This document shows positions 45,348-54,692 of a DNA stretch of 64,000 bases, one piece after another (within the stretch, counting starts at the first letter, position 1; each line of letters begins with the position of its first letter). The position numbers and the translations under genes were made by a program. The notes beneath the pieces were generated by a model that ran no database searches, was not told where the DNA came from, and saw only the letters and a program-made list of their open reading frames with translations. This stretch comes from an uncultured Clostridia bacterium (lineage in GTDB: Bacteria; Bacillota; Clostridia; Oscillospirales; Ruminococcaceae): positions 56,353 to 120,352 of the forward strand of contig CANPWL010000004.1 in the NCBI GenBank assembly GCA_947584375.1. Direction: 5' to 3'.

Positions 45348-46712
45348 TTATTGAGTTTGACCTAAATCGTCAGTAAAGCTGCCGATGCAATAATTTTTTT
45401 CGACCCTTTCTATTTTAACATATAATATCTTTTTTCGCAAACTATTTTGATTGGTTTTAAAGTTTTTTTTCGGAACTTTTACAAATATAAAATTTGGAGT
45501 ATGTCCCTCAAAAAAATCAGAGGATTTTTCCTTTTCAAATAAAACGGGATATATCTTTCCAACCTGAGTTTTTAGAAATTCATATGCTGACTCATTACAA
45601 ACTGTTTCCATAGCCTTTGCACGTATTTCTTTGGTTCGATTGTCAATATGATCACAGCGTTTTGCAGCAGCTGTTCCTTCTCTTTTTGAGTACGGGAATA
45701 TATGTGCTTTAGCAAATTTGATTTTCTTTACAAAACTAAGTGATTCTGAAAAGTCACTGTCGCTCTCTCCGGGAAATCCGACCATAATATCCGTAGTTAT
45801 AGCACAGTCGGGAAATATTTTTCTAAGCTTTTTGCAAAGCCTTTCATATTCAAAGCATGTGTATTTTCTATTCATTTCTCTAAGTGTTTTGTCACACCCG
45901 CTTTGAAGCGATAGATGAAACTGAGGACAAAACTTGCTCAAACGTGATATTCTGTCAATATCTTCGTCTGAGATCATTTCTGGTTCAATAGAACCTAATC
46001 TTACTCTCTCTATTCCGTCAACCGAACAGGCAGTTTCTATTGCGTCAACGAGTTTTATGCTATTACCGCCGTCCAGATCCTTTCCATAACAGCAAAGGTT
46101 GATACCTACAAGCACAACTTCTTTGTGTCCGCTTTTTGAAAGATCAGTTATCTCTTTTTTTATTTCATCTAAGCTTTTTGAACGTATATGACCTCTTGCA
46201 TAGGGAATAACGCAGTAGGTGCAGTATTGATCACAGCCGTCCTGGATTTTTACGTTTGCTCTTGTTTTGTTCTCATATCCGGTTATGCTCATATTTTCAA
46301 TTTTATCTGTTTTTGAATGATTTTCTATACGTATAATCCGCTTTCTTTTTAAGCCGTTATACATATTATCATCTGACAGATATTCGTCAAGCATATTAGG
46401 GATACTCATTTTATTTGAAGTGCCGCATATTATATCACAGAAATCAAATTCACGGACCTCTTTTTCAAAAGCCTGTGGGAAACATCCTGTGAGAACAATT
46501 ATACAGTTTTCATTTTGCCGTCTTAATTTATGAAGAACCTGTCTGCATTTAAGATTAGCTTGTCCTGTAACAGTACATGAGTTTACAATTGCTGCGTCAG
46601 CGTCATTAATTGATTTTGTACAGGTATGACCTGATTGCTCCAGCTTTTCTTTTAGTGCTTCGGTTTCATAATGATTGACCTTACAGCCGAGTGTGTAAAA
46701 GTATATTTTCAT
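45348..46712 (-). CDS. mtaB: tRNA t6A37 methylthiotransferase
   Basis: MtaB adds a methylthio group to t6A at position 37 of tRNAs. The 454-aa protein has the N-terminal MTTase domain (LGCKVNHYE, VNSCTVTGQAN), the radical SAM cluster CDQYCTYCVIP and a C-terminal TRAM domain. It lies 30 nt before purL in the same direction. Confidence 0.92.
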   Translation of the reverse strand: MKIYFYTLGCKVNHYETEALKEKLEQSGHTCTKSINDADAAIVNSCTVTGQANLKCRQVLHKLRRQNENCIIVLTGCFPQAFEKEVREFDFCDIICGTSNKMSIPNMLDEYLSDDNMYNGLKRKRIIRIENHSKTDKIENMSITGYENKTRANVKIQDGCDQYCTYCVIPYARGHIRSKSLDEIKKEITDLSKSGHKEVVLVGINLCCYGKDLDGGNSIKLVDAIETACSVDGIERVRLGSIEPEMISDEDIDRISRLSKFCPQFHLSLQSGCDKTLREMNRKYTCFEYERLCKKLRKIFPDCAITTDIMVGFPGESDSDFSESLSFVKKIKFAKAHIFPYSKREGTAAAKRCDHIDNRTKEIRAKAMETVCNESAYEFLKTQVGKIYPVLFEKEKSSDFFEGHTPNFIFVKVPKKNFKTNQNSLRKKILYVKIERVEKNYCIGSFTDDLGQTQ

Positions 46713-46888
46713 ATATAAATTTTTACTCCTTTAAGAGTTCTACATCCAAATTAATTAAATAAACAATTTAAAATATACATGTTTCACAAATTAATTACGG
46801 AATATTGTTCAAATTATACAAATTAATTTTTATCATTTTGTTTTACTTGAACATTATACTATATTTACATATTTTTTTCAAATACCCC

Positions 46889-46950
46889 TTGACAATTAAA
46901 AAAAAAGTGATATATTTGAGTTAGAGAATTAAAAGAGGTATAAATTCTCT
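46889..46950 (+). promoter_or_regulatory. Promoter and 5'-UTR hairpin of the HPr-like gene
   Basis: TTGACA (46889-46894) and TATATT (46911-46916) have a 16-bp spacer with GTGA before the -10. Downstream AGAGAATT and AATTCTCT pair around a 12-nt loop. The -10 region resembles that of the RNA gene at 60.4 kb (AAAGTGTGATATATT). Confidence 0.7.
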
Positions 46951-47000
46951 GAATTCCTAAGGGTTTTCAAAATAAAACATTTTTTAGGGAGGAATTTATT

Positions 47001-47231
47001 ATGACAAAAGCAAAAATATTGTTACAATCGATCTCAGATGTTAAGGAATTTGTAACGGCAATATCCATGTGTGATTTTGATGCGGATTTAATTTCAGGAA
47101 GATACACAGTAGACGCTAAGTCAATTATGGGTATTTTCAGTCTGGATTTATCAAATCCCATTGATATAATAGCATACACTGATGATTCGCAGGCTTTATT
47201 TGCACAAATTTCTAAGTTTATTGTTAAATAA
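47001..47231 (+). CDS. HPr-like protein lacking the phosphorylated histidine (Crh-like)
   Basis: The 76-aa protein aligns with HPr over its length. The GIHARPA loop reads SISDVKEF, so the catalytic His15 is missing, while the regulatory serine in KSIMGIFSL (Ser41, matching Ser46) is kept. This is the pattern of Bacillus Crh, which acts in carbon catabolite repression and not in sugar transport; equivalence is inference. It has its own promoter, an AGGGAGG site and a terminator, so it is monocistronic. Confidence 0.8.
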   Translation: MTKAKILLQSISDVKEFVTAISMCDFDADLISGRYTVDAKSIMGIFSLDLSNPIDIIAYTDDSQALFAQISKFIVK

Positions 47232-47257
47232 AAAAGAAAAAAATATTTGATAGAATT

Positions 47258-47289
47258 ATGGTACGGCTTATGCCGTACCATTTCTTTTT
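47258..47289 (+). terminator. Terminator of the HPr-like gene
   Basis: ATGGTACGGC-TTAT-GCCGTACCAT followed by TTCTTTTT. Confidence 0.88.
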
Positions 47290-47296
47290 GTAAAAA

Positions 47297-47492
47297 GAAA
47301 ACCCCTGGTTGTACCGGGGGTTCAGAAGAGCTTAAGCGGTGTATTGAAAATAAAACTCCTTTTGATTAAAATGTAGAGTACAGTCTGATACACTATACTA
47401 AAAATTAAATCAAAAGGAGAGTTGTCAAAATGAACAACAATAACAGTCTAGCACATACAAGCTGGAATTGCAAATATCACGTAGTGTTTGCA
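47297..47492 (+). mobile_element. Left-end relic of an IS200-type element
   Basis: The segment keeps the known 5' layout of IS200: an attenuator hairpin (AACCCCTGG-TTGTA-CCGGGGGTT), then an inverted pair ACTCCTTTTGATT/AATCAAAAGGAGAGT that hides the transposase ribosome binding site. The transposase start (47430) encodes SLAHTSWNCKYHVVFA and then the homology breaks off at about 47493, before the HUH and Tyr residues. The element is dead. Confidence 0.85.
47430..47492 (+). pseudogene. IS200/IS605 transposase TnpA, N-terminal fragment
   Basis: Only the first 21 codons of the Y1 transposase remain. The frame then runs into the end of the rqcP gene on the other strand. The break marks an old deletion that removed the rest of the element. 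Confidence 0.85.
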
Positions 47493-47510
47493 GTAATAAA
47501 AACAATGGAA

Positions 47511-47753
47511 TCATTCAATTACTTGATAATAATCTGCGGCTTCATCTTTCTTTACATAATCGCTTATGCTAACAACTTTTATTTTTAAAGGTCTTTGTCC
47601 CATATTTATTTCAATTATATCTCCTACTTTTACATCATAAGAAGCGCGTGCAATTTTATTATTAACTGAAACTTTACCTGCATCGCAGGCTTCGTTAGCA
47701 ACTGTACGTCTTTTTATAATTCTTGTTATTTTAAGATATTTATCTAGTCTCAT
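47511..47753 (-). CDS. rqcP: S4-domain RNA-binding protein, RqcP/YabO type
   Basis: The 80-aa protein is a bare S4 domain (MRLDKYLKITRIIKRRTVANEA). In Bacillus, RqcP works with RqcH in tagging stalled nascent chains. The neighbours (mazG and a spoVB-like gene upstream) match the Bacillus yabM-yabN-yabO order, with hup inserted. The start is set by homology at 47753. Confidence 0.85.
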   Translation of the reverse strand: MRLDKYLKITRIIKRRTVANEACDAGKVSVNNKIARASYDVKVGDIIEINMGQRPLKIKVVSISDYVKKDEAADYYQVIE

Positions 47754-47785
47754 ACTGATCACTATTCCTCTATGATTTTCATATA

Positions 47786-47814
47786 ATAAAAAGCCTGCCA
47801 GAATACTGACAGGC
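47786..47814 (-). terminator. Terminator of hup
   Basis: On the minus strand GCCTGTCAG-TATT-CTGGCAGGC is followed by TTTTTATT. It separates hup from rqcP. Confidence 0.8.
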
Positions 47815-47828
47815 AGCTGGTTTAATTA

Positions 47829-48104
47829 TTATTTAGCAACTGCGTCTTTTAGAGCTTTTCCAGCCTTAAAAGCAGGAACCTTCTTAGCAGGAACATTGAT
47901 TTTTTCCTTGGTCATTGGATTGATAGCAGTTTTAGCAGCTCTGTCACGAACTTCAAAAGTACCGAATCCTACAAGAGAAATCTTTTCGCCCTTCTTAAGT
48001 GATGTGGTAATAGCGTCAATAACTGTTGCCAATGCTTTTTCGGCATCTTTCTTTGAGTAGTCGCCCTTATCAGCGATAAGGCTTACAAGCTCAGTCTTTG
48101 TCAT
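47829..48104 (-). CDS. hup: DNA-binding protein HU
   Basis: The 91-aa HU protein starts MTKTELVSLIADKGDYSKKDA and has the arm region GFGTFEVRDRAAKTAINPMT. It binds and bends DNA without strong sequence preference. It follows AGGAGG. Confidence 0.96.
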   Translation of the reverse strand: MTKTELVSLIADKGDYSKKDAEKALATVIDAITTSLKKGEKISLVGFGTFEVRDRAAKTAINPMTKEKINVPAKKVPAFKAGKALKDAVAK

Positions 48105-48221
48105 TTGAATTTCCTCCTAAAATGTTTGGCTTATACAGCCATAAATTATTTGCTCACCGACTAACTTTTTCGGTAAGTCTTTTTTATGCAAAGAAATTAT
48201 TATAATTTCTTATAGCCTTAA

Positions 48222-49019
48222 TTATTTGTCTGCTTTTGCCATTTCCCAATACTTATCCAACTTGTCCGGTGATAAATCCTGCATATTTTCATTATTCTGA
48301 GTAACCGTTTGCTCAACTTTTTCAAAGCGTGATATAAATTTCTCATTTGCCTGAGTTAATAACTCCTCAGCGTTAAGATCAAGCTTTCTTGCAACATTAA
48401 CAGCAGAGAAAATAACATCGCCTATTTCTTCAGAAATCATTTCTTTATTGCCGAGTTCCAAAGCTCCAGATAATTCACTAACTTCATCTTTGAGTGAATT
48501 AAACGCACTGCTTGCATCCTTAAAATCCAAGTTAGCTCTTGACGCCCTTTTCCCAAGCTTACTTGCCCTTAAAAGGGAAGGGAAAACGCGAGGTACGCTT
48601 TTTAAAGTATCAGTAAATGTTTCTTGTCCTTTTGTATCCTTCTTAATACTATCCCAATTTCTTAAAACATCCTCAGAGCTTTTAACAGAAATATTTCCGA
48701 AAACGTGCGGATGGCGAATTATAAGCTTTTGGCAAATGTCATTAGTAACGTCTGAAAAATCAAATGAGTTTTTCTCCGTTTCAATCTGTGAATGAAACAC
48801 AACCTGTAAAAGAACATCACCCAGTTCTTCTTTGAGCATTTCCTTACTATCGAAATCAATAGCCTCGATTGCTTCATAAACCTCTTCAAGAAAATCCATA
48901 CGGATGGATTTATGAGTTTGTTTTTTATCCCAAGGACATCCGTTTTTACTTCTGAGCAATCTTACGATTTCAATTAAATCATCAATGTTATACCTATCCT
49001 TAAATTTGAAATCGACCAT
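48222..49019 (-). CDS. mazG: Nucleoside triphosphate pyrophosphohydrolase MazG
   Basis: The 265-aa protein has two MazG domains (LRSKNGCPWDKKQTHKS...EELGDVLLQVVFH, and later EEIGDVIFSAVNVARKL). It hydrolyses non-canonical or excess nucleoside triphosphates. I place the start at MVDFKFKD, with GGAG 12 nt upstream; the track's TTG start coincides with that site. Confidence 0.92.
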   Translation of the reverse strand: MVDFKFKDRYNIDDLIEIVRLLRSKNGCPWDKKQTHKSIRMDFLEEVYEAIEAIDFDSKEMLKEELGDVLLQVVFHSQIETEKNSFDFSDVTNDICQKLIIRHPHVFGNISVKSSEDVLRNWDSIKKDTKGQETFTDTLKSVPRVFPSLLRASKLGKRASRANLDFKDASSAFNSLKDEVSELSGALELGNKEMISEEIGDVIFSAVNVARKLDLNAEELLTQANEKFISRFEKVEQTVTQNNENMQDLSPDKLDKYWEMAKADK

Positions 49020-49186
49020 TTTGTAAAACAGCTCCAAAAGTTTTAATTGTACTTAAATCTTCAGAATTCAAAATAAAAATATAATTAATAATTATAAAAT
49101 AATATAAATCAATTGAAATCGGGATTTGCATAATTAACAAGTACTTATTAATAATACTCTAAATTAACTTTAATTTCAAGACTTTT

Positions 49187-50881
49187 TTAAATATTTGTAT
49201 TAGAAAAAAGGCTTTTAATAGTATTTTTGTTGAAAACAGACAATAAACACATAAATAAAATGTACATAATGCCACCAAAAATTATGGAAATAAATAGAGA
49301 AATTAGGCTATTGTATCGTTGAACGGCTAAAATAAAGCTAAATAATATTACTATTGTTGATAGTATTCCTGCAAACAGAGGTTTTATTGTGGTTGTAATG
49401 AAATCAAATTTAATACCGGTATATTTTACAAACGACCTAATCGAACATATACCGATAAACATATAGCAGATGCTTGTTGATATTGCTGCACCGTTTATAT
49501 TAAGCGGTTCTGCACTGATCAGGAAAACGTTTAAAATCAGTTTTATGATCAAGCCTCCTGCAAGAATTTTCAGCGGAGCTTTTACATTGCCCACTGCTTG
49601 TAGAAGAGAAAACATTGTAACAGTTATAGAAATGAAAATCATACCTATACAAAGATACATAAGAGGTTGAACAGAAATTGAAACTTCCAGCGGTCGTGTG
49701 CTGAAAAAAAGTGATAATACAGGCTCGCTAAGAATTATCAATCCTAAAGAGCAAGGCATTGAAATGAAGTTTGTTGAAAATACGGCTGCGTTTGCACTTT
49801 TTGTAAGCGATGTCATATCCTTTTTTGAATAGCAGGTTGCAACATTTGCAAATGAGCTTTTTCCGAATATTCCTGTAATAGACGGAACAAGACCGAATAT
49901 GGTAAGAGCAAGTCCCACAAATGATCCATAAACAAAGTTTGGAATATCATTATAATCAATTTGACTGCCTATTATTTTGAATAAGTGTATATTGCTGTTT
50001 TTTTCTAAAAGTCTTTTGATTAGCGGGGGAATAGTTGCAAGGTCAATCATTGAGATTATTGTTGTAATAACAGAGCTTATTGCAATAGGGAAGGCAAGTG
50101 AAAGAACAGATTTGAATATTGTTCTCATCCGATCAGTTACAACGTCGCTTTCAATCATCTGTTTTGTTATCCCGTCGCCTGAAATTTTTGAGCGTAAGGC
50201 ACAGTATATTGCAGCTATGAGTGTTGATACAGTAACTCCGAAAAGCGAAAAAGCGGATATATAAGGAGTCGCAGCGCTTAGTATTTCATCGGAACTCTTA
50301 ACAGTCTGCCCGAAAACTGTACCGTTTTTCATAAAGCTGTTATTAGCAATATAAATAGCAAGATAAGCTCCTCCCAGACCCAAAACAACTCTTAGTATGG
50401 ATTCTATAATTTCAGAAACAGCAGTGGGAAGCATATTCCGCAGACCTTCATAATAGCCTCTGTATACCGACATAATACTTCCGGCTAAAATACTTGGTGC
50501 AATTGCTATAACGCATAAATAGGCTTTGCTGTCGCCTGATATGTATTTGGAAATAGGGTATGAGAGAAAAATCATCAAAAGCGTTGCCAGAAGAGATATG
50601 AAAGAAAACCCTATAAGAGAAATATGTTTTATTCGTCTTATGTTTTTGTACCTTTCAAAAGCATAGTTTTCTGCAACAACCATTGACATAGCCGATGGTA
50701 TTCCGCTTGCCGCAATAGCATACAAAGGCATAAATACAGTGTAGGCTGAAGAGTAATATCCCATTCCGGTTCCGCCTAAAATGTTAGTTAGCGGGATTCT
50801 ATATATCATTCCCAAAGCCTTTGTTATTAACATTGTTATCCCCAAGATAAATGAACCCATTAGAAAGCCTTGTTTTTTCAA
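49187..50881 (-). CDS. SpoVB-like polysaccharide/lipid flippase (MATE/MVF superfamily)
   Basis: The 564-aa protein has about 14 hydrophobic segments and the N-terminal signature KALGMIYRIPLTNILGGTGMGYY of the SpoVB/YabM group. Members flip lipid-linked precursors for spore cortex or cell wall. Its position upstream of mazG and rqcP matches Bacillus yabM. Which precursor it handles is unknown. Confidence 0.85.
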   Translation of the reverse strand: MKKQGFLMGSFILGITMLITKALGMIYRIPLTNILGGTGMGYYSSAYTVFMPLYAIAASGIPSAMSMVVAENYAFERYKNIRRIKHISLIGFSFISLLATLLMIFLSYPISKYISGDSKAYLCVIAIAPSILAGSIMSVYRGYYEGLRNMLPTAVSEIIESILRVVLGLGGAYLAIYIANNSFMKNGTVFGQTVKSSDEILSAATPYISAFSLFGVTVSTLIAAIYCALRSKISGDGITKQMIESDVVTDRMRTIFKSVLSLAFPIAISSVITTIISMIDLATIPPLIKRLLEKNSNIHLFKIIGSQIDYNDIPNFVYGSFVGLALTIFGLVPSITGIFGKSSFANVATCYSKKDMTSLTKSANAAVFSTNFISMPCSLGLIILSEPVLSLFFSTRPLEVSISVQPLMYLCIGMIFISITVTMFSLLQAVGNVKAPLKILAGGLIIKLILNVFLISAEPLNINGAAISTSICYMFIGICSIRSFVKYTGIKFDFITTTIKPLFAGILSTIVILFSFILAVQRYNSLISLFISIIFGGIMYILFMCLLSVFNKNTIKSLFSNTNI

Positions 50882-50961
50882 TTAAATTCTCCTTTTTTGT
50901 AATGCGGTAATGTGATTGATTGTTTGCTGAAATAAATTTTGCAATTGTTGTATTTTTTTGA

Positions 50962-51501
50962 TTAATGATATATAATAGTAACAACAAGAGAACTCATAAT
51001 GAATCCGACTAGATCTGCAAACAGACAGTAGAAGATTATTCTTTTTGTCGGTTTAACCTTGCATGCAGCGTAGTATACAGAAAGCGTATAAAATGTTGTT
51101 TCTGTTGAACCCATTAAAACGCTTGCAACACGCCCGGCAAATCCGTCGGGTGAGTTTTCTGAAAGGATTGAGTCAAAAATACTTAATGCTCCGCTTCCCG
51201 ATAAGGGACGAATAATTGCTAATGGAACACATTCTTTTGGAAATCCTAAAAATGAAGTAACAGGTGATATCAGCTTTGTTAGAGCATTTATTCCGCCTGA
51301 TGAACTGAACATTCCAATTGAAACCATAAGCAGTAAAATTGACGGGAATATTTCTAAAGATATTTTAATATTAGCGATTGCACCTTTTATAAAGGTATCA
51401 ATAATGTTTACTTTCTTTATGAGTCCGTAAAGCAATATGAAAGCTATAATCAGCGGAAGTACCAGATCAGAGAAATTAAAGTTTGACAAATATTTACCCA
51501 T
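50962..51501 (-). CDS. spmB: Spore maturation protein SpmB
   Basis: The 179-aa membrane protein matches SpmB: a nucleoside-recognition gate domain with IIRPLSGSGALSIFDSIL and GSTETTFYTLSVYYAA. It is needed for core dehydration of spores in Bacillus and Clostridium. The start at ATG 51501 overlaps spmA by 8 nt; the track start lies in spmA. Confidence 0.92.
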   Translation of the reverse strand: MGKYLSNFNFSDLVLPLIIAFILLYGLIKKVNIIDTFIKGAIANIKISLEIFPSILLLMVSIGMFSSSGGINALTKLISPVTSFLGFPKECVPLAIIRPLSGSGALSIFDSILSENSPDGFAGRVASVLMGSTETTFYTLSVYYAACKVKPTKRIIFYCLFADLVGFIMSSLVVTIIYH

Positions 51502-52084
51502 TGGCTTTTCTCTTTTCGTTTTTCCAAGTTGTTTTAATAAGAACAACAGAACATAATAGTGATATGAATGAAGAAATCAGCACAGCCGGAAGAATATCCA
51601 TAGGATTTTCTGAACCGTGTGAAAATCGAATAGCGGCGATTGTAGAAGGAATTAGTTGTATAGACGCTGTATTAAGCAGTGTAAATATAGCCATATTTTC
51701 AGATGGATATGTTTTTATGTTATCCTCTTCTTTGATGCGTTTCATTGCTTCAATACCCAAAGGAGTGGCTGCGTTGCCTAAACCTAATAAGTTTGCTGTG
51801 ACATTCATTGTAATTGCTTTATATGCTTTTCCTTTAAGATTTAAACATGAAAATATCGATTTTAGTGCAGGCTTTAATATTTTTGAGATTTTTTCATCAA
51901 GCTTTGATTCTTTAACTATGTTCATAAGACCGCCCCACAAAGCCATTGTACCGACGGTTTTTAACATAAATTGTACAGAATTGTTACAGTTATCCATAAC
52001 AGAATATGTAATATCATTAAAATTATTATTATAAATTCCCATAATTATGGATATAATAGTAATGATTACTATAATTGTAGACAT
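51494..52084 (-). CDS. spmA: Spore maturation protein SpmA
   Basis: The 196-aa membrane protein has the paired gate domain (MALWGGLMNIVKESKL, NLLGLGNAATPLGIEAM). It is co-translated with spmB. The pair points to an organism that forms spores or descends from one. Confidence 0.92.
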   Translation of the reverse strand: MSTIIVIITIISIIMGIYNNNFNDITYSVMDNCNNSVQFMLKTVGTMALWGGLMNIVKESKLDEKISKILKPALKSIFSCLNLKGKAYKAITMNVTANLLGLGNAATPLGIEAMKRIKEEDNIKTYPSENMAIFTLLNTASIQLIPSTIAAIRFSHGSENPMDILPAVLISSFISLLCSVVLIKTTWKNEKRKANG

Positions 52085-52130
52085 AAAATGTACCTCTCGT
52101 TAACAGTTATAATCAATTTTATATTATCTC

Positions 52131-52158
52131 TTGACAAAAATTTGTATTATGGTAAAAT
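52131..52158 (+). promoter_or_regulatory. abrB promoter
   Basis: TTGACA (52131-52136) and TAAAAT (52153-52158) have a 16-bp spacer and lie 75 bp before the abrB start. Confidence 0.7.
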
Positions 52159-52232
52159 TAAAGTATAGTTGAATAAAATATATAATATTAGTTTGGATGT
52201 TATTATTTTATGAATTTAGGAGGAAAGAAAAA

Positions 52233-52472
52233 ATGAAATCAACAGGAATTGTAAGGCCACTTGATGAGCTAGGAAGAATTGTAATTCCAATCGAACTGAG
52301 AAGGACATATGACATTGGTCCTAAGGATGCACTGGAGATTTATGTTGACGGTGATAAGATTATTCTTAAGAAGTTCCAGCGTTCATGTACTTTCTGCGGC
52401 AATAAGGATGGAGTTGCAGAATTTAAAGGCAAATTTGTGTGTGCCGATTGCGTCAAAGAACTGACAAAATAA
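52233..52472 (+). CDS. abrB: Transition-state regulator AbrB with zinc ribbon
   Basis: The N-terminal half (MKSTGIVRPLDELGRIVIPIELRR) is almost that of Bacillus AbrB, a repressor of stationary-phase genes. The C-terminus has two Cys pairs (CTFCGN and CADC) that look like a zinc ribbon, a form known from Clostridia. The start at 52233 follows TTAGGAGG; 79 aa. Confidence 0.9.
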   Translation: MKSTGIVRPLDELGRIVIPIELRRTYDIGPKDALEIYVDGDKIILKKFQRSCTFCGNKDGVAEFKGKFVCADCVKELTK

Positions 52473-52491
52473 TAATAACATTAAAGTTAAG

Positions 52492-52525
52492 AAGAGATAG
52501 CTTTCATAAGCTGTCTCTTTTTATT
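52492..52525 (+). terminator. abrB terminator
   Basis: AAGAGATAGCTT-TCAT-AAGCTGTCTCTT followed by TTTATTTT. Confidence 0.85.
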
Positions 52526-52593
52526 TTATTAATTGTTTGTCTGCTTTAGAACATTTATGCGATTTTGAAAGATTTATCTGTTCGAGTATAAAT

Positions 52594-52624
52594 TAAACCC
52601 CTCAGAAATAATCTGAGGGGTTTC
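52594..52624 (-). terminator. Terminator of the GH25-like gene
   Basis: On the minus strand CCCCTCAGA-TTATT-TCTGAGGGG followed by TTTAATTT; the arms are perfect. It lies 13 nt downstream of the gene. Confidence 0.85.
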
Positions 52625-52636
52625 TGTCTGTATTAT

Positions 52637-53491
52637 TCATTTGTATTGAAGCTTAATAAAATCCTGTCTTGAACCGTTAAATGCACTTAAATTTATATAA
52701 TTTTTTGATTTTGAAAAGCCATTTTGTTTTCCTCTGGGGCTGTAACACCAAAGCTTCCAGTTGATTGAATCAGGCTTTGAAAACAAATCTATTATCCAAA
52801 GCGTATATCCTGCAAAGTCATCCTGTAAATATTCTTTATAGAATTTATCACCTGTTATAATAATAGGATTTTCTCCATATTCATCTTTAACAGCTTTGCA
52901 GAACTTTTTAAGTTCGATCACAACATCTTCTTTTTTAGGTGAGTATGCCAGTGATAATCCGCTTTTTGTTATTTCAACAGCAGGAAGTAGCCTATATCCG
53001 TCGCTTGAAATTTTACCAACAGTTTTGATAAAATTCTCTGCCTGATTTTTCCCATCATCTGAAAATGAAAATTTATGATAAGCTCCTGTTTTAACAGTGC
53101 TGTCTTTTGAGTTTTCCCAAGATGACTTAAATTGCTCGTCTACAAAATTTTCGCCTTCGCTTGCTTTAAGATATGCAAATGATATGTTTCCCAGTTCAAG
53201 CGCATTGAAGTTGACTTCTCCGTGAAGAGATGAAACAGTTATGCCTTGTATCGGATACTCCTTTCGGTCGGGAGAATTAAACCAAATTCTTCCTGTATAG
53301 AGAAGTATAATAAGGTCGATTAATATAGCGGCAATACCTAATGTGATTAGCCATAGTATTATTCTTTTTCGTTTTTGGCTTTTGCACTTCTTTTTATAAG
53401 CCCTATTGTCATTTTCTTCATAATCATAATCTGAATCATTATAGTGGTCTGGCTCATAGTTATCGCCGTAAAAGGTATTTGAATTTCTCAT
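52637..53491 (-). CDS. Membrane-anchored GH25-like protein with eroded active site
   Basis: The 284-aa protein has an acidic, Tyr/Asn-rich cytoplasmic tail (1-40), one membrane segment (about 44-67) and an outside GH25 lysozyme-like domain (about 79-284). The usual first catalytic Asp (GIDVSxHQG) is replaced: GITVSSLHGEVNF. The DxE pair reads PAVEIT. It may therefore bind peptidoglycan without cutting it. It lies just downstream of sigA in the same direction. Confidence 0.72.
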   Translation of the reverse strand: MRNSNTFYGDNYEPDHYNDSDYDYEENDNRAYKKKCKSQKRKRIILWLITLGIAAILIDLIILLYTGRIWFNSPDRKEYPIQGITVSSLHGEVNFNALELGNISFAYLKASEGENFVDEQFKSSWENSKDSTVKTGAYHKFSFSDDGKNQAENFIKTVGKISSDGYRLLPAVEITKSGLSLAYSPKKEDVVIELKKFCKAVKDEYGENPIIITGDKFYKEYLQDDFAGYTLWIIDLFSKPDSINWKLWCYSPRGKQNGFSKSKNYINLSAFNGSRQDFIKLQYK

Positions 53492-53551
53492 AGGACTGAG
53501 CCTTTCTTTTTAGTAGTGTAAAAGTTATGTAGCAAAAGCTCATAAACTTTT

Positions 53552-54655
53552 TTAATCCAAATAATCCTTAACCTTGTTGCTCCTGTTTGGGTGGCGCAGC
53601 TTTCTGAGGGCCTTTGCTTCAATCTGCCTAATACGTTCACGGGTTACGTTAAATCTCTGACCTACTTCTTCTAAAGTTCTTGAACGACCGTCCTCAAGAC
53701 CGAAGCGCAGTCTTAAAACCTTTTCTTCGCGGTCGGTGAGAGTTGAGAGTACCTGATTAAGCTGTTCCTTTAAAAGAGTTCTTGAAGCAGCCTCGGCTGG
53801 TGCCGGCGCATCATCGTCAGGTATAAAATCTCCCAAATGTGAATCTTCCTCTTCGCCTATCGGCGTTTCAAGCGACACAGGATCCTGAGCTATTCTCATA
53901 ATATCTCTAACTCTTTCAACAGGCATATTAAGCTCTTCAGCTATTTCCTCAGAGCTTGGATCATGTCCGTTTTTGTGAAGAAGTTGAGATGATACTTTCT
54001 TTACTTTTGTAATTGTTTCAACCATATGCACAGGAATTCTTATAGTTCTTGCCTGATCGGCAATGGCTCTTGTTATAGCCTGTCTTATCCACCATGTTGC
54101 ATAGGTTGAGAATTTAAAGCCTTTTGTGTAGTCAAACTTTTCCACAGCTTTAATTAAGCCTAAATTTCCTTCTTGAATTAAATCTAAAAAGCTCATACCG
54201 CGTCCGACATATCTTTTTGCAATAGATACAACAAGACGAAGGTTAGCCTCTGCAAGTTTCTTTCTTGCCTCAGACGCTTTTTCTTCATCAGAACTTCCCA
54301 TTTGTTCTGCCAGTTGAATTTCATCTTCGGCTGTCAGCAGGGGAACTCTTCCTATTTCTTTAAGATATATTTTAACAGGATCGTCAATGGAAATCCCTTC
54401 TGTTGAAATAGAAATATCAACAGAATCTTCAGTACTTTCTTCATCGCTTGCGTTTATGTCCAATGTTTCGTCCGGAATAATGTCATCTATAATTTCAATA
54501 TTTAATGCAGCGCAGTTGTCGTAAAACGCATCCATTTGTTCGACATCATAATCCAGTTTTTCTAAAGCGTCTGTTATATCTTTAGTTGAAAGTTTACCTG
54601 TGGATTTTCCTTTTTCCATCAGGGTATCCAGAATTAATCTTTTATCTACTGTCAT
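53552..54655 (-). CDS. sigA: Primary sigma factor (RpoD/SigA)
   Basis: The 367-aa protein has a region 1 helical part, region 2 ([27 protein letters not shown]), region 3 and region 4 ([34 protein letters not shown]). It directs RNA polymerase to the TTGACA/TATAAT promoters seen here. The dnaG-sigA order is the old macromolecular synthesis operon. Confidence 0.96.
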   Translation of the reverse strand: MTVDKRLILDTLMEKGKSTGKLSTKDITDALEKLDYDVEQMDAFYDNCAALNIEIIDDIIPDETLDINASDEESTEDSVDISISTEGISIDDPVKIYLKEIGRVPLLTAEDEIQLAEQMGSSDEEKASEARKKLAEANLRLVVSIAKRYVGRGMSFLDLIQEGNLGLIKAVEKFDYTKGFKFSTYATWWIRQAITRAIADQARTIRIPVHMVETITKVKKVSSQLLHKNGHDPSSEEIAEELNMPVERVRDIMRIAQDPVSLETPIGEEEDSHLGDFIPDDDAPAPAEAASRTLLKEQLNQVLSTLTDREEKVLRLRFGLEDGRSRTLEEVGQRFNVTRERIRQIEAKALRKLRHPNRSNKVKDYLD

Positions 54656-54692
54656 AATAAAATCTCCAATCGTAAAAATTTATTAACTAAAC

